Source of the DNA: Alphaproteobacteria bacterium
Lineage (GTDB): Bacteria; Pseudomonadota; Alphaproteobacteria; Caulobacterales; Caulobacteraceae
Reading direction: 5' to 3'
Length of the DNA: 64,000 nucleotides
Assembly: GCA_018820275.1 (NCBI GenBank)
Contig: JAHJOO010000050.1
Span: forward strand, 62,001 to 126,000
The position numbers and the translations under genes are program-made. Below the pieces are notes generated by a model. It worked only from the letters and a program-made list of their open reading frames with translations. It did not search any database and was not told the origin of the DNA. Shown here piece after piece: positions 1 through 8,486 of this stretch (the first letter of the stretch is position 1; each line of letters opens with the position of its first letter).

Positions 1-1169
1 GCCTCCGACGAGCCGTTGACCGCCGCCAGCTGGATGGCGCGCACCCGTTCCAGCAGGGACAGGCGCCCGTCCATCGGATGCCCCAGAACGGCCTCCAGGG
101 TCTCGACCTCGCGCTTGGACAGGGTCGTCGGCTGGACGGCCGCGATCTCGGAGATGCCCAGATAGCGCAGGGCCCGGCCCACGTGGATGAAGGGCAGTTC
201 GCTGACCCGGCTGGTGGCCAGTTCGAAGGCGTCCCCGCGCGGCCGGCTCTCGTCCGAGAAGGGCACGCCCGAGGCCGGGGCCTTATTGGGATAGAATTCG
301 AACGGCGGCACCCACTGCCGCGCCTTGGCCTCGACGAAGCGGCCGTACTGGGTGCGGTTGGGCGAGGACCGCTCGAAGTCCTTCAGCAGGACGTAGGAGC
401 CCACGTCCCCGGTCTGCACCGCGAGGTAGTTGTACAGATAGGCGTCCACGTCGTTGCGGCGGAACAGGCCGGTCGCCGCCGACAGGCCGTCGCGGCGGTC
501 GCGGCGGCCCCAGGCCTCGCGGCCCTGCGGATTGTCCTGGGGCTCGCCGAACGGCCCGTACAGGCCGTCGTGCAGGCGGGCCAGAGTGCGGAAGCCCGGC
601 GCGTCCTGGGTCGACAGGATGTAGATGACGCGGTCGCGGACCGCCTCCTGCTCTTCCAGGGTCATGCGCGACAGGGTGCGGTCCAGCCGGCGGTAGGCCG
701 AGCCCCGCTCGTTGGCGCGGCAGTCGTCGTAGCGCGACAGCGGACGCCAGCCGCCGAACGGCCCGCGGCTGACCCGGTTGATCGGGGCGAAGCCCTGCTC
801 GTTGGCCAGGGCCATGGCCAGCCAGGTGGCGCTCTCGATCGGATCCTCGATGTTCTTGTCGGTCGCGCGCTCGGCGGCGTAGCGCGAGCCCAGCTCCAGC
901 TGGGCGAAGAAGTCGCCGCGGAAGGCGGCCTTGCGCAGGACGCGCAGGCCCCGCTCCTGGTCGTTGAACTCGGCCCCCGTCAGCGAGGCGGGGCGGGGAC
1001 AGCCTTCGTCGGCGGAGCCCGTACGGCGGAAGAAGCCGGGCGTCTGCTCTCCGCAGGCGGCCAGGGCCAGCAGGGCGGCGACCAGAATCACGGCGACGAG
1101 CGCGACCCCGACGGCCCGCCCGGCTCCGCTTCGGCCGCGATCGCGCTCATCGACGCCGCGTTCGGACAT
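1..1169 (-). CDS. Predicted lipoprotein with Sel1-like helices (C-terminus beyond window)
   Basis: The frame opens with ATG preceded by a good GAGGGG ribosome site and runs off the window start, so about 389 N-terminal residues are visible. A charged N-region of about 17 residues leads into a hydrophobic stretch ending in a lipobox (Leu36-Ala-Ala-Cys39), so a lipid-anchored envelope protein is expected. Residues about 80-130 have the spacing of a Sel1-type helical repeat (alanine, glycine, LG and Y, then WLAMALA). I do not recognise the rest, and no catalytic motif is visible. It is divergent from msrC across 250 bp that carry two inverted GTTAACCAT elements. Function unknown; envelope scaffold or peptidoglycan-related roles are possible but not shown. 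Confidence 0.75.
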   Translation of the reverse strand, partial: MSERGVDERDRGRSGAGRAVGVALVAVILVAALLALAACGEQTPGFFRRTGSADEGCPRPASLTGAEFNDQERGLRVLRKAAFRGDFFAQLELGSRYAAERATDKNIEDPIESATWLAMALANEQGFAPINRVSRGPFGGWRPLSRYDDCRANERGSAYRRLDRTLSRMTLEEQEAVRDRVIYILSTQDAPGFRTLARLHDGLYGPFGEPQDNPQGREAWGRRDRRDGLSAATGLFRRNDVDAYLYNYLAVQTGDVGSYVLLKDFERSSPNRTQYGRFVEAKARQWVPPFEFYPNKAPASGVPFSDESRPRGDAFELATSRVSELPFIHVGRALRYLGISEIAAVQPTTLSKREVETLEAVLGHPMDGRLSLLERVRAIQLAAVNGSSE

Positions 1170-1207
1170 GTTTCCCCTCATCCCCACGCCACGACGACCT
1201 TGCGGCC

Positions 1208-1263
1208 GTTAACCATTTCCCAAACCGGCGGTCCGGTCCAGTGAACTTAGCGATATGGTTAAC
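1208..1263. promoter_or_regulatory. Inverted pair of TTAACCAT elements (possible CtrA half-sites)
   Basis: GTTAACCAT at 1208-1216 and its exact reverse complement at 1255-1263 face each other in the divergent intergenic region. TTAACCAT is, as I recall, described as a CtrA half-site in Caulobacter. AT-rich elements stand out in this GC-rich sequence. Binding is inferred, not shown. Confidence 0.4.
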
Positions 1264-1419
1264 GTCCAAACCCGTCAAAGCGTTGCCGCAGCAAGGCCGC
1301 AATGTGTCGACAGACCCGCAAACCTGTTGAGAAGCTACGCCATTCCCCTGCCGCGCGAAGCTGGCGCCGCCGCGGCCGGACCTCCATATCGCCCCCTCAA
1401 GCCGAATCACGGAGCTCCG

Positions 1420-1917
1420 ATGGCCTACGTCGCCCGCACCGACCGCCCCGCCGAAAAAGCGACCCGCTATGCCGAGGTCGAGCAGGAGGTCCTCGCCGTG
1501 CTGGAGGGGGAGCCGAACCTGACCGCGCGCATGGCCACCGTGGCGTCGATGCTGGCCGACGCCTTCGAGGACTATTTCTGGACCGGCTTCTACGTCGTCG
1601 ACCCGGCCAAGCCCGGCGAGCTGGTCGTGGGGCCCTATCAGGGCACCCTGGGCTGCCTGCGCATCCCCTTCGGCCGCGGCGTCTGCGGGGCGGCGGCGGC
1701 GACGGGCCAGACCCAGGTCGTGCCGGACGTCCACGCCTTCCCCGGCCACATCGCCTGCGATTCGCGCTCGGCCAGCGAGATCGTCGTGCCGGTGCGCGAC
1801 GCCTCCGGGGCCCTGATCGCCGTGTTCGACGTCGACGCCGTCGTGCCGGACGCCTTCGACGCCGTGGACGCCGGGGCGCTGGAACGCCTGCTGGGCAAGG
1901 TGTTCGCGGGCGGTTGA
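1420..1917 (+). CDS. msrC: Free methionine-(R)-sulfoxide reductase (GAF domain)
   Basis: A 165-residue single GAF domain, the usual length for fRMsr. It reduces free L-methionine-(R)-S-oxide in the cytoplasm as part of oxidative damage repair. The family signature is nearly complete: FWTGFYV, LVVGPYQG, then Cys79, Cys89 in GVCG, and VVPDVHAFPGHIACDS with Cys113. These three cysteines match the catalytic and resolving cysteines of E. coli fRMsr, and SEIVVPV follows. The start at 1420 is preferred to an upstream in-frame ATG because GGAG lies six bases before it and the family begins near here. The gene is probably transcribed on its own. Confidence 0.93.
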   Translation: MAYVARTDRPAEKATRYAEVEQEVLAVLEGEPNLTARMATVASMLADAFEDYFWTGFYVVDPAKPGELVVGPYQGTLGCLRIPFGRGVCGAAAATGQTQVVPDVHAFPGHIACDSRSASEIVVPVRDASGALIAVFDVDAVVPDAFDAVDAGALERLLGKVFAGG

Positions 1918-1966
1918 TCCCCGACGTCTCCGGCCTATGGTCCCCGCTCGGCAGCAGGAGCGGCAC

Positions 1967-2644
1967 ATGGATCAGGGCGTCGTCGTCATCACGGGAGGGC
2001 AGGGGGTCCTCGGATCTGCCGCCGCGGAACTGGCGCGGGAGCGCGGCTGGCGCGTCGCCCTCATCGATCATGCGCCCGGCGACGCCGACGGGCCGGACGG
2101 GCTGGTGATCGGCGGCGTGGATCTGACCGACCCGGCGCAGGCCGAGGCGGCCATGGCCCGGGTCGCCGACCGGCTCGGCGGCGTCGACGCCCTGCTCAAC
2201 GTCGCCGGCGGCTTCGTCTGGCAGACCACCGAGGCCGACGGCCCGGCCCACGAGAAGATGTTCCGGCTCAACGTCCTGACCTGCCTGAACGCCACGCGCG
2301 CCGCCCTGCCGCATCTGAAGCGCAGCCCCGAGGGCCGGATCGTCAACGTCGGGGCCAACGGCGCGCTGAAGGCCGACGCGGGCATGGGTGCCTACGCCGC
2401 CTCCAAGGCCGGCGTGCACCGCCTGACCGAGGCCCTGGCCCGCGAACTCAAGGACACGACCGTCACCGTCAATGCCGTCCTGCCGTCGATCCTGGACACG
2501 CCGCAGAACCGCAAGGACATGCCCGACGCCGATCCGCAGGACTGGGTCGCCCCGCGCGATCTGGCCGCCGTCATCCTGTTCCTGGCCTCGCCGGAATCGC
2601 GGGCCATGCGCGGTGCCCTGATCCCCGTCACGGGCCGCGTCTGA
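1967..2644 (+). CDS. SDR-family NAD(P)-dependent reductase, dihydropteridine-reductase-like
   Basis: A 225-residue Rossmann-fold short-chain dehydrogenase. TGGQGVLG forms the nucleotide-binding glycine motif near residue 10, NVAGG follows strand 4, and Tyr143-x-x-x-Lys147 (YAASK) is the catalytic pair. The serine normally found 13 residues before the tyrosine is alanine here, in a GANGAL context. That is also how quinonoid dihydropteridine reductase is built, so reduction of a pterin or another non-alcohol substrate is plausible. The start at 1967 follows AGGAG by six bases; an upstream ATG at 1937 lacks a ribosome site. Two bases separate its stop from the next gene, suggesting one operon with the lyase and kpsC. 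Confidence 0.88.
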   Translation: MDQGVVVITGGQGVLGSAAAELARERGWRVALIDHAPGDADGPDGLVIGGVDLTDPAQAEAAMARVADRLGGVDALLNVAGGFVWQTTEADGPAHEKMFRLNVLTCLNATRAALPHLKRSPEGRIVNVGANGALKADAGMGAYAASKAGVHRLTEALARELKDTTVTVNAVLPSILDTPQNRKDMPDADPQDWVAPRDLAAVILFLASPESRAMRGALIPVTGRV

Positions 2645-2646
2645 CC

Positions 2647-3468
2647 ATGCGGGCGCGCAGCGTCCTGTTCCTGCCGGCGTCCAACCCGCGCGCGGTGGAG
2701 AAGGCGCGGACGCTGGAGTGCGACGTGGCGATCCTCGATCTGGAGGACGCCGTCGCGCCTGAGGCCAGGACCGAAGCGCGCGAGGCGGCGGTCGCGGCCG
2801 TGCGCGGCGGCGGCTTCGCCCCTCGCCTCGGCGTCCGCGTCAACGGCGAGGGCACGCCGTGGCACGCAGACGACCTGTCCGCCCTCGCCGAAGCCGGCTG
2901 CGGCCTGATCGTCCTGCCCAAGGTCGAGGACGCCGCCACCGTGGTCCGCGCGGTCGGTGCCGCGCCGGGTGCCCGGCTGATCGCCATGATCGAGACTCCG
3001 CCGGCCCTGTTCCGCCTGGCCGAGATCGCCGCCGCGCATCCGGCGCTGGAGGCCCTCATGCTCGGCGTCAACGACTTGGCCGCCGCGCTCGGCACCGGCC
3101 CGTCCGGCGACCGCGAGCCCCTGAAGCCGTGGCTGGCCGCCGTGGTCGCCGCCGCCCGCATGCGCGGCCTCGCGGCCGTCGACGGCGTCTTCAACCGCTT
3201 CCAGGACGACGACGGTTTCGCGCGGGAATGCGCGCAGGGATCGCTGTTCGGCTTTGACGGCAAGAGCCTGATCCACCCACGCCAGATCGCGCCGGCCCAC
3301 GCCGCCTTCGGCCCCTCGCCGGAGGCCGTCTCCCGCGCCCGCGCGATCGTCGCCGCCTTCGATGTGCCGGACGCACAGGGCCGGGGGGCCGTCTCGCTGG
3401 ACGGCGAGATGGTCGAGCGCCTGCACCTCGAGGCCGCCCGCCGGACCCTGGCCCGGGCCGGGGAGTGA
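2647..3468 (+). CDS. HpcH/HpaI aldolase / citrate-lyase-beta-like CoA ester lyase
   Basis: A 273-residue TIM-barrel protein of the CitE-like group. The N-terminus RSVLFLPASNPR, then DLEDAV (acidic metal site), the arginine in VRVNG, LPKVE and MIETPPAL with its metal-binding glutamate are all present. FDGKSLIHPRQI near the C-terminus is the family CoA/active-site signature. Relatives cleave or hydrolyse malyl-, methylmalyl- or citramalyl-CoA. The exact substrate cannot be read from sequence. Length and motifs are intact. It sits two bases after the SDR gene and overlaps kpsC by four bases, so the three are probably co-transcribed although a metabolic link is not obvious. Confidence 0.88.
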   Translation: MRARSVLFLPASNPRAVEKARTLECDVAILDLEDAVAPEARTEAREAAVAAVRGGGFAPRLGVRVNGEGTPWHADDLSALAEAGCGLIVLPKVEDAATVVRAVGAAPGARLIAMIETPPALFRLAEIAAAHPALEALMLGVNDLAAALGTGPSGDREPLKPWLAAVVAAARMRGLAAVDGVFNRFQDDDGFARECAQGSLFGFDGKSLIHPRQIAPAHAAFGPSPEAVSRARAIVAAFDVPDAQGRGAVSLDGEMVERLHLEAARRTLARAGE

Positions 3469-5474
3469 CGACGCCGAAACCCGCCTGGGCCTGCACGCCC
3501 GGACTGCTGGGCCTGCCGCATCGCCGCGCCCTGCTGCCGGAGTTCGCCTTCCGCGCCCTGCCGGGGCCCGACGTGAAGGCGGCGCTGGGGTGGGGCCTGA
3601 AGCCCTCCTCGGCCGCGGGCCGCGCCTGGTCCCGCCTGACCGGCCTGCCCTATGTCGCGCTGGAGGACGGCTTCCTGCGCTCCGTGGGCCTCGGCGAGGC
3701 GGGGACGCCGTCCATTTCGCTGATCGTCGATCAGGCCGGGGCCTACTACGACTGTTTCCGCGGCTCGATGATCGAGGGGACCATCGCCGGCACTGCCACG
3801 CGCCCGCAACGCCTGCGCGCGCGCGCCCTGATGGAGGCCGCCGTCGCCCACGGCCTGTCCAAGACCAACCTCGGCCGGCCGCTGGATCCTGCGATCCTGA
3901 AGCCCGGCCGACGCATCCTGATCGTCGACCAGACCGCCGGCGACGCCTCCATCCCCCTCGGCCACGCCGGCCCTTGGAGCTTCGCCGCCATGCTGGCCGC
4001 CGCCCGGCGCGACGAGCCGGACGCCCAGCTGATCGTCAAACGCCACCCGGCGGTCGCCGCCGGGTTGAAGCGCGGCTGCCTCGACCTGTCCGACGCGTCG
4101 GGGCTGACCGTCGTCGACGACGTCCGCGCCGCCGATCTGCTGGACGCGGTGGACGCCGTCTATGCGGTGACCAGCGGCCTGGGCTTCGAGGCCCTGTGGC
4201 GGCGTCTTCCGGTGCGCCTGTTCGGCGCGCCCTTCTACGCCGGCTGGGGGCTGACGCGGGACGAGGTGAAGCCGCCCCGCCGCGGCGTGCCCCGGGCGAT
4301 CGAGGACGTGGTCCACGCCGCCCTGGTCGCCCACTGCCGCTGGCTCGACCCGGTCACCGGGCGCGCCTGCACGCCCGAAGAGGCGATCGACCGTCTCGCC
4401 GCCCTGACCCGCCGCGCGCGCCGACTGGAGGGCCGCTGGCACGCCGTCGGCTTCACCCCGCCCAAGCGGGGAGCGGTGAAGCGGCTGATGAACAGTCCTT
4501 TCGCAGGCCGGATCACCTTCCACCCCTCCGCCTCATCCGCCCTGTCGGCCACGGGGTCCGACGGCGGCCACATTCTCGTCTGGGCCGGACGCGAGCCGCC
4601 GGACCTCGCCGCACAGGCGAAGGCCGCCAGCGTCCCCCTGTACCGCATGGAGGACGGCTTCCTCCGGTCGCGCGGCCTCGGCTCGGACTTCACCCCGGCC
4701 CTGTCCGCGGTGCTGGACGGCGCGGGCGTCCACTACGACCCGTCGCGCCCCTCGGACCTCGAGACCCTGATCCAGACCGGCGTGTCTCCCGCCGACCGCG
4801 CGCGGGGCGCGCGGCTGCGGGACCGGATCGTCGCCGCGGGCCTGAGCAAGTACAATCTGGGCGGGGCACCGGCACCTGACTGGCCGGGGGATCGCGAGCG
4901 CATCCTGGTCCTGGGCCAGGTCGAGGACGATCGCTCGGTCCTGCTCGGCTGCGCGACGATCCGCACCAACGCCGCCCTGCTGGCCGAGGTGCGCCGCCTG
5001 CACCCGGATGCCTTCCTGGTCTGGCGCGATCATCCGGATGTGCGCGCGGGCAACCGGATCGGGGCCCTGCCGCCCGAGGCCGCCGGACTGGCCGACGCCT
5101 GCGCCGACGATCTGGACGTCGTCGCCTGCATCGCGGCGGTGGATGCGGTCGCGGTCATGACCTCCACGGCGGGTTTCGAGGCCCTGATGCGGGGCAAGCG
5201 CGTCCTGACCTTCGGGCAGCCCTTTTATGCGGGCTGGGGCCTGACGCAGGACGCCCTGCCGATCCCGCGCCGGACCGCCCGGCCGGACCTCGACGACCTC
5301 GTCGCAGCGGCCCTGATCCTGCATCCCCTCCACGTCGCCCCCAACGGCCTGCCGTGCGAGGCCGAGGATGTGGTCGCCGCGCTGGAGGCCCGGCCGGCGG
5401 CCGCGCCGCGCCGGTCGCGCCTCGTGCGGGCGCTCACGACCGCTCTCGACCGCCGTCCGCCACCGGCCTATTGA
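3465..5474 (+). CDS. kpsC: Capsule polysaccharide beta-Kdo glycosyltransferase KpsC
   Basis: A 669-residue protein, the usual KpsC length, made of two homologous halves. EDGFLRS occurs at residues 67-73 and again at 396-402. GFEALWRR...PFYAGWGLT in the first half is matched by GFEALMRG...PFYAGWGLT in the second. In characterised KpsC the halves are two retaining beta-Kdo transferases that build the poly-Kdo linker on phosphatidylglycerol for ABC-dependent capsules. GTG start overlapping the upstream stop (GTGA) is consistent with translational coupling. No KpsS, KpsM, KpsT or Kdo activation genes are in the window, so its partners lie elsewhere or it serves a different glycolipid. Confidence 0.92.
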   Translation: MTTPKPAWACTPGLLGLPHRRALLPEFAFRALPGPDVKAALGWGLKPSSAAGRAWSRLTGLPYVALEDGFLRSVGLGEAGTPSISLIVDQAGAYYDCFRGSMIEGTIAGTATRPQRLRARALMEAAVAHGLSKTNLGRPLDPAILKPGRRILIVDQTAGDASIPLGHAGPWSFAAMLAAARRDEPDAQLIVKRHPAVAAGLKRGCLDLSDASGLTVVDDVRAADLLDAVDAVYAVTSGLGFEALWRRLPVRLFGAPFYAGWGLTRDEVKPPRRGVPRAIEDVVHAALVAHCRWLDPVTGRACTPEEAIDRLAALTRRARRLEGRWHAVGFTPPKRGAVKRLMNSPFAGRITFHPSASSALSATGSDGGHILVWAGREPPDLAAQAKAASVPLYRMEDGFLRSRGLGSDFTPALSAVLDGAGVHYDPSRPSDLETLIQTGVSPADRARGARLRDRIVAAGLSKYNLGGAPAPDWPGDRERILVLGQVEDDRSVLLGCATIRTNAALLAEVRRLHPDAFLVWRDHPDVRAGNRIGALPPEAAGLADACADDLDVVACIAAVDAVAVMTSTAGFEALMRGKRVLTFGQPFYAGWGLTQDALPIPRRTARPDLDDLVAAALILHPLHVAPNGLPCEAEDVVAALEARPAAAPRRSRLVRALTTALDRRPPPAY

Positions 5475-5575
5475 ACGTCCTCAAAGACAACGAAGGTCGG
5501 CGGGGGCCGCCTCGGGGACTGACGTCCCTCAAGCAGAGAGGCCCCGCGGGCCGAGCGGTAGGGACAAAAAACGAA

Positions 5576-6727
5576 GTGACCGCATCCGTCATCGCCGCCA
5601 CCGGCCTGTTCACGCCGGACCAATCGATCACCAATGAAGAGCTGGTCGCCGCCTACAACGCCTGGGCCGAGCGCTGGAACGCCGAACACGCCGACCGCAT
5701 CGCCGCCGGCGAACTGGAAGCCCTGACCCCGTCCTCGGTCGAATTCATCGAGAAGGCCTCGGGCATCAAGCGCCGCTTCGTGCTGGACAAGGCCGGCATC
5801 CTCGACCCCGCCCGCATGGTTCCGCACCTGCCGGAGCGGTCGAACGACGAGCTGTCGATCCTGGCCGAGATGGCGGTCAAGGCGGCGGAACAGGCGATCG
5901 CCGCCTGGGGCAAACCGGTCTCGGAGATCGGGGCCGTCATCTGCGCCGCGTCGAACATGCAGCGCCCCTATCCGGCGATGGCCATCGAGGTGCAGCAGGC
6001 GCTGGGAATCGACGGCTTCGCCTTCGACATGAACGTGGCCTGCTCCAGCGCCACCTTCGGCATCAAGACGGCGGCGGACTTCATCGCCTCGGGCTCGGCG
6101 AAGGCCGTGCTGATGGTCAATCCGGAGATCTGTTCGGCCCACCTGAATTTCATGGACCGCGACAGCCACTTCATCTTCGGCGACGTCGCCACCGCCGTGA
6201 TCGTCGAGAGCGCCGAAACCGCCGGCCCCGGCGGCTGGGACGTGCTGGGCACGCGGCTGAAGACGGTCTTCTCCAACAACATCCGCAACAATTTCGGCTT
6301 CCTGAACCGCGCCGCGCGCGAGGATGCCCAGGCGATCTCCGAGCCGTCGCCGCTGAACGACGGCAAGTCCGACAAGATGTTCGTCCAGCAGGGCCGCAAG
6401 GTCTTCAAGGACGTGGTGCCCATGGTGTCGGAGATGATCGTCGATCACGCCCGCGACCTGGGCCTGGAACCCGCCGCGCTGAACCGGCTGTGGCTGCACC
6501 AGGCCAACATCAACATGAACGACATGATCGGCCGCAAGGTGCTGGGCCGCGATCCGACGGCGGAAGAGAACGTCATCATTCTGGACGACTACGCCAACAC
6601 CTCCTCGGCCGGCTCGATCATCGCCTTCCACCTGCATCAGCAGGGCCTGCAGGCCGGCGACGTCGGCCTGATCTGCAGCTTCGGCGCGGGCTATTCGGCC
6701 GGCACGGTGTTCGTCCGCAAACGCTGA
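5576..6727 (+). CDS. 3-oxoacyl-ACP synthase III family protein (long form)
   Basis: A 383-residue thiolase-fold condensing enzyme. The KAS III catalytic triad is visible: Cys156 in NVACSS, His308 in LHQANIN, and Asn341 in DDYANTSSAGS. It is about 60 residues longer than housekeeping FabH, with extra sequence in the N-terminal third (residues about 25-60). This fits a FabH-like paralogue for special acyl primers rather than the essential initiator. The GTG at 5576 is chosen because upstream sequence in the same frame is low-complexity and unlike the family; a TTG or GTG a little upstream cannot be excluded. It follows kpsC by 101 bp, so co-transcription is possible. Cytoplasmic. Confidence 0.88.
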   Translation: MTASVIAATGLFTPDQSITNEELVAAYNAWAERWNAEHADRIAAGELEALTPSSVEFIEKASGIKRRFVLDKAGILDPARMVPHLPERSNDELSILAEMAVKAAEQAIAAWGKPVSEIGAVICAASNMQRPYPAMAIEVQQALGIDGFAFDMNVACSSATFGIKTAADFIASGSAKAVLMVNPEICSAHLNFMDRDSHFIFGDVATAVIVESAETAGPGGWDVLGTRLKTVFSNNIRNNFGFLNRAAREDAQAISEPSPLNDGKSDKMFVQQGRKVFKDVVPMVSEMIVDHARDLGLEPAALNRLWLHQANINMNDMIGRKVLGRDPTAEENVIILDDYANTSSAGSIIAFHLHQQGLQAGDVGLICSFGAGYSAGTVFVRKR

Positions 6728-6810
6728 TCCGTTCACGATTTCGCGGTCAGGCTTGCGCCTCGCAGGCGTTTTTGCGAACGGTTCCCTGTCGAGAACAAGG
6801 GGGAACCCGA

Positions 6811-7077
6811 ATGGCTCAGACGGACGGCCGCACGCCCGTGAACGATCCTTTGGTGTGGGACATGGCCGAAGTGCTCAAGCGCTTCGGCGGTTCGGCGCAT
6901 CAGACCGTGGTCATCGACTGCGTGGCGGCGATGCGACGACAGAGGGGCGAGGAGGTGCGCAAGCCCGATCTCGCCGCCCGCATCGTCGAGCTGCTGGAAA
7001 CCTGCCGCGACTTCTTCGTCCGTCCCTTCGGCGAAGGCTCCCAGCGCTGGGCGCTGGTGCCCGGCCTCGCGGTCTGA
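6811..7077 (+). CDS. Conserved-looking small hypothetical protein
   Basis: An 88-residue protein with an excellent ribosome site (AGGGGGA, six bases before ATG). It is helical in the middle (DMAEVLKRFGG, HQTVVIDCVAAMRRQRGEE, DLAARIVELLETC) and ends with aromatic-containing RWALVPGL. There is no signal peptide or membrane segment, so it is cytoplasmic. I do not recognise the family; the pattern could be a small winged-helix or helix-turn-helix-like fold, but no signature proves this. Normal codon bias and the strong start support a real gene. It ends just before a clear stem-loop shared with the convergent barrel gene. Confidence 0.7.
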   Translation: MAQTDGRTPVNDPLVWDMAEVLKRFGGSAHQTVVIDCVAAMRRQRGEEVRKPDLAARIVELLETCRDFFVRPFGEGSQRWALVPGLAV

Positions 7078-7095
7078 CCTTCCGCCCATGAAGAA

Positions 7096-7121
7096 AGGGC
7101 GCGCCCTCGCAGACGCGCCCT
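7096..7121. terminator. Bidirectional stem-loop terminator
   Basis: An 8-bp perfect stem, AGGGCGCG at 7096-7103 and CGCGCCCT at 7114-7121, with a 10-base loop lies between two convergent genes. No long T-run follows on either strand, so efficiency is uncertain. Confidence 0.6.
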
Positions 7122-7146
7122 CCCTCATATTTCCTGGATCGCGCGA

Positions 7147-7671
7147 TCAGAACTTGCGCACGTAGCCCAGCGACCAGACGTCGGCTTCGCCGCCGTCGTT
7201 GGTGAAGTCGCGACGGGTCCAGTCGGCGCGGATGCCGTTCTGGCCGTCGAAGTAGTAGTTGGCGCCGACGCCGTAGTTCCAGCTCTCGCCGGAATCGCTG
7301 GCCGAGAAGCCCGCGGCCGATGCCTCGATCTCGGTCGTGCCGTAGCCGCCGCGCGCGAACAGTTCGAAGTTCGGCGAGACCGGCAGGATGCCGACGGCGT
7401 AGACGGCCGCGTCGTACTCGTGCTCGACGTTGGCGGTCACGGCGCCGATGGTGACGTCGTCGTCGGAGACGCCGAACGAGGCTTCACCCTCGACGGCGAA
7501 GTTCGGGTTGAACTTGTAGCCGAGACGGCCGGTCACGGCGCCCAGGTCGACGCCTTCGACGTCGGCCGTGGCGTAGCCGACCGAGCCGTAGACATTGGAC
7601 GCGTCCTGCGCCATCGCGGGGGCGGCGAACAGGGCCGCGGCGGCGGCGGTATAAAGAAAGACGTTACGCAT
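7147..7671 (-). CDS. Small outer-membrane beta-barrel protein
   Basis: A 174-residue protein with a 21-residue signal peptide ending APAMA. The mature part consists of alternating-residue strands (VYGSVGYATADV, VTGRLGYKFNPNFAVEGEASFG, FELFARGGYG, WNYGVGANYYF) and ends in YVRKF, with the C-terminal phenylalanine recognised by the Bam complex. This is the pattern of an eight-strand OmpA/OmpX/Ail-like porin-family barrel without a periplasmic domain. The AGGAG site lies seven bases before ATG. It is transcribed alone. The specific role (structural, adhesive or protective) is not indicated. Confidence 0.85.
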   Translation of the reverse strand: MRNVFLYTAAAAALFAAPAMAQDASNVYGSVGYATADVEGVDLGAVTGRLGYKFNPNFAVEGEASFGVSDDDVTIGAVTANVEHEYDAAVYAVGILPVSPNFELFARGGYGTTEIEASAAGFSASDSGESWNYGVGANYYFDGQNGIRADWTRRDFTNDGGEADVWSLGYVRKF

Positions 7672-7889
7672 TTTTCATCGCTCCTTGGATGCGGCGACTT
7701 CTACGGTCGCCGGCCCCACCCAACGCTGAACTAAATAGGCGACCTCGGCCGCTGTTCCACATTGCTTCTTCTACATGTTCGTAGATGTTGAAAACTTGAC
7801 ACAGTCAGCGTTACGCCAATCCCGGCGGGATGTTGTCTAAATCGGGGCGACGCATTACCTTGCGCTCATCCTCATTGCCGGAGTCTGCC

Positions 7890-8483
7890 ATGATCCGCCT
7901 CGCCGTCCTTCTCGCCGCGCCCGCCCTCACGCTCGCCGCCTGCGGGGAGCCCGCGCCCGAGCCGGCCTCGGCCCCCGCCGCGCCCGCCGACACCGCCGTC
8001 GTCCCGGGCGCCGGGGCCCCGCCCGCGGTCTCGCCGGCCCCGGCCTCGACCCGCGTCGTCGGCCTCGACCCCGAGGGCCTGCGCCTGATCGACCGCAACT
8101 CCGGCTCGACCGCCAGCCTCCCCTTCGGCCAGCCGGCGGAGCAGGTGCTGGCCATGGTCGGCGCCTCGCGCGGGGCCCCGGCCGAACGCGGCACGAACGC
8201 CGAATGCGGCGCCGGCCCGCTGGACTTCGCCTCCTGGGAGGACGGCCTGACCCTGTGGTTCCAGAACGGGACCTTCGCCGGCTGGGCGACCAACCGTCAG
8301 GGGGCCACCCTGATGACCGGCGTCGGCGTCGGCTCCTCGCGCGCAGACCTCGAAAGCGCCCACGTCATCACCGTGGAAGAGAGCACCCTGGGCACCGAGT
8401 TCGCCTTCGGCGGCATCTCCGGCCTGCTCGAGAACGGCCGCATCTCGAACCTCTGGGCCGGCGTCAGCTGCAATTTTCGCTGA
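7890..8483 (+). CDS. Predicted lipoprotein, unknown function
   Basis: A 197-residue protein with a short signal peptide and lipobox Leu15-Ala-Ala-Cys18. A flexible Pro/Ala-rich linker (residues about 20-55) follows, then a compact globular domain containing two further cysteines (NAECGAG and a near-terminal VSCNFR) that could form a disulfide. GLDPEGLRL, SGSTASLPFGQPAEQVLAMVG and ISNLWAGVSC suggest a small alpha/beta domain of the kind found in uncharacterised periplasmic lipoproteins. GGAG lies six bases before ATG. Its stop is three bases from the convergent ppdK stop. I do not recognise the family. Confidence 0.8.
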   Translation: MIRLAVLLAAPALTLAACGEPAPEPASAPAAPADTAVVPGAGAPPAVSPAPASTRVVGLDPEGLRLIDRNSGSTASLPFGQPAEQVLAMVGASRGAPAERGTNAECGAGPLDFASWEDGLTLWFQNGTFAGWATNRQGATLMTGVGVGSSRADLESAHVITVEESTLGTEFAFGGISGLLENGRISNLWAGVSCNFR

Positions 8484-8486
8484 CGC

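Noticed and set aside
78..1244. Long open plus-strand frame
   Set aside because: Antisense to the lipoprotein gene, no ribosome site, and amino-acid composition is typical of a GC-rich shadow frame.
7760..7790. Possible LexA box (GTTC...GTTG) between barrel and lipoprotein genes
   Set aside because: Spacing is one base short and the second half-site is mismatched relative to the alphaproteobacterial GTTC-N7-GTTC box.
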